Assembly: GCA_027382625.1 (NCBI GenBank)
Contig: JAJKFJ010007404.1
Coordinates: forward strand, 1-16,508
Reading direction: 5' to 3'
From: Tetmemena sp. SeJ-2015
Taxonomy: Eukaryota > Ciliophora > Spirotrichea > Sporadotrichida > Oxytrichidae
DNA length: 16,508 nucleotides
Numbering within the stretch: the stretch's first letter is position 1; each line of letters opens with the position of its first letter. The notes under the pieces are model-generated. The model ran no database searches, had not been told where the DNA came from, and saw nothing but the letters and a program-made list of their open reading frames with translations. This document shows positions 16,475 through 16,508 of the stretch, one piece after another. Both the position numbers and the translations under genes were made by a program.

Positions 16475-16508
16475 CGAAAACACGAGTGCGAAAACACGAG
16501 TGCGAAAA
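16475..16508. repeat. 14-bp tandem repeat at the window edge
   Basis: The unit CGAAAACACGAGTG occurs twice (16475-16488, 16489-16502), followed by the first six bases of a third copy at the very end. It could be the edge of a germline satellite at which assembly stopped. It does not match C4A4-type hypotrich telomere repeats. Confidence 0.7.

Noticed and set aside
1..16508. Scrambled or inverted segments within genes 1-6
   Set aside because: All recognisable motifs occur in the normal order and on one strand within each gene.
1..16508. tRNA, rRNA, CRISPR array, or a telomere-bearing transposon
   Set aside because: No cloverleaf or T-loop pattern, no spaced repeats, no C4A4/G4T4 telomeric repeats and no transposase motif were recognised on either strand.

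Overview
The window reads as germline (micronuclear-type) DNA from a hypotrich-like ciliate (Oxytricha/Stylonychia type). Two things point there. First, recognisable proteins only appear when TAA and TAG are read as glutamine and TGA is the only stop. Second, the reading frames are broken again and again by short, mostly AT-rich inserts, each flanked by a 3-7 base direct repeat. Removing one repeat copy plus the insert restores frame and protein motifs, which is the signature of internal eliminated sequences (IESs) with pointers between macronucleus-destined segments. Genuine GT...AG introns of about 36-73 nt also occur. The genus is an inference; nothing here proves it.

Layout, left to right: (1) 3-2342 (+), a 5'-truncated ankyrin-repeat/AGC-type protein kinase. 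(2) 3345-6321 (+), a PP2C-type protein phosphatase with a long low-complexity N-terminal region. (3) 6957-8082 (-), an unrecognised acidic coiled-coil protein convergent with the phosphatase gene. (4) 8609-11974 (+), a DHHC palmitoyltransferase of about 984 codons, rebuilt through eleven putative IESs and one intron. (5) 12063-12566 (+), a doubtful short gene. (6) 12482-13821 (+), a secreted expansin-like protein. (7) 14343-15101 (+), the first part of an unrecognised protein with a signal-like start, ending abruptly at a GTAAGT. From 15102 to the end I find no convincing gene: a less AT-rich block (about 15190-15870), a very AT-rich block, and a 14-base tandem repeat at the extreme right end.

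All segments are in linear order and on one strand within each gene, so the loci look nonscrambled. Gene 7 is the possible exception, because its remainder is not found here. The kinase, phosphatase and palmitoyltransferase are ordinary regulatory enzymes. They are neighbours in the germline, but in a hypotrich they could end up on separate macronuclear chromosomes, so no operon-like logic is implied. Pointer coordinates below were derived by hand from frame changes. Where a GT...AG intron and a pointer pair both restore the frame, I say so.
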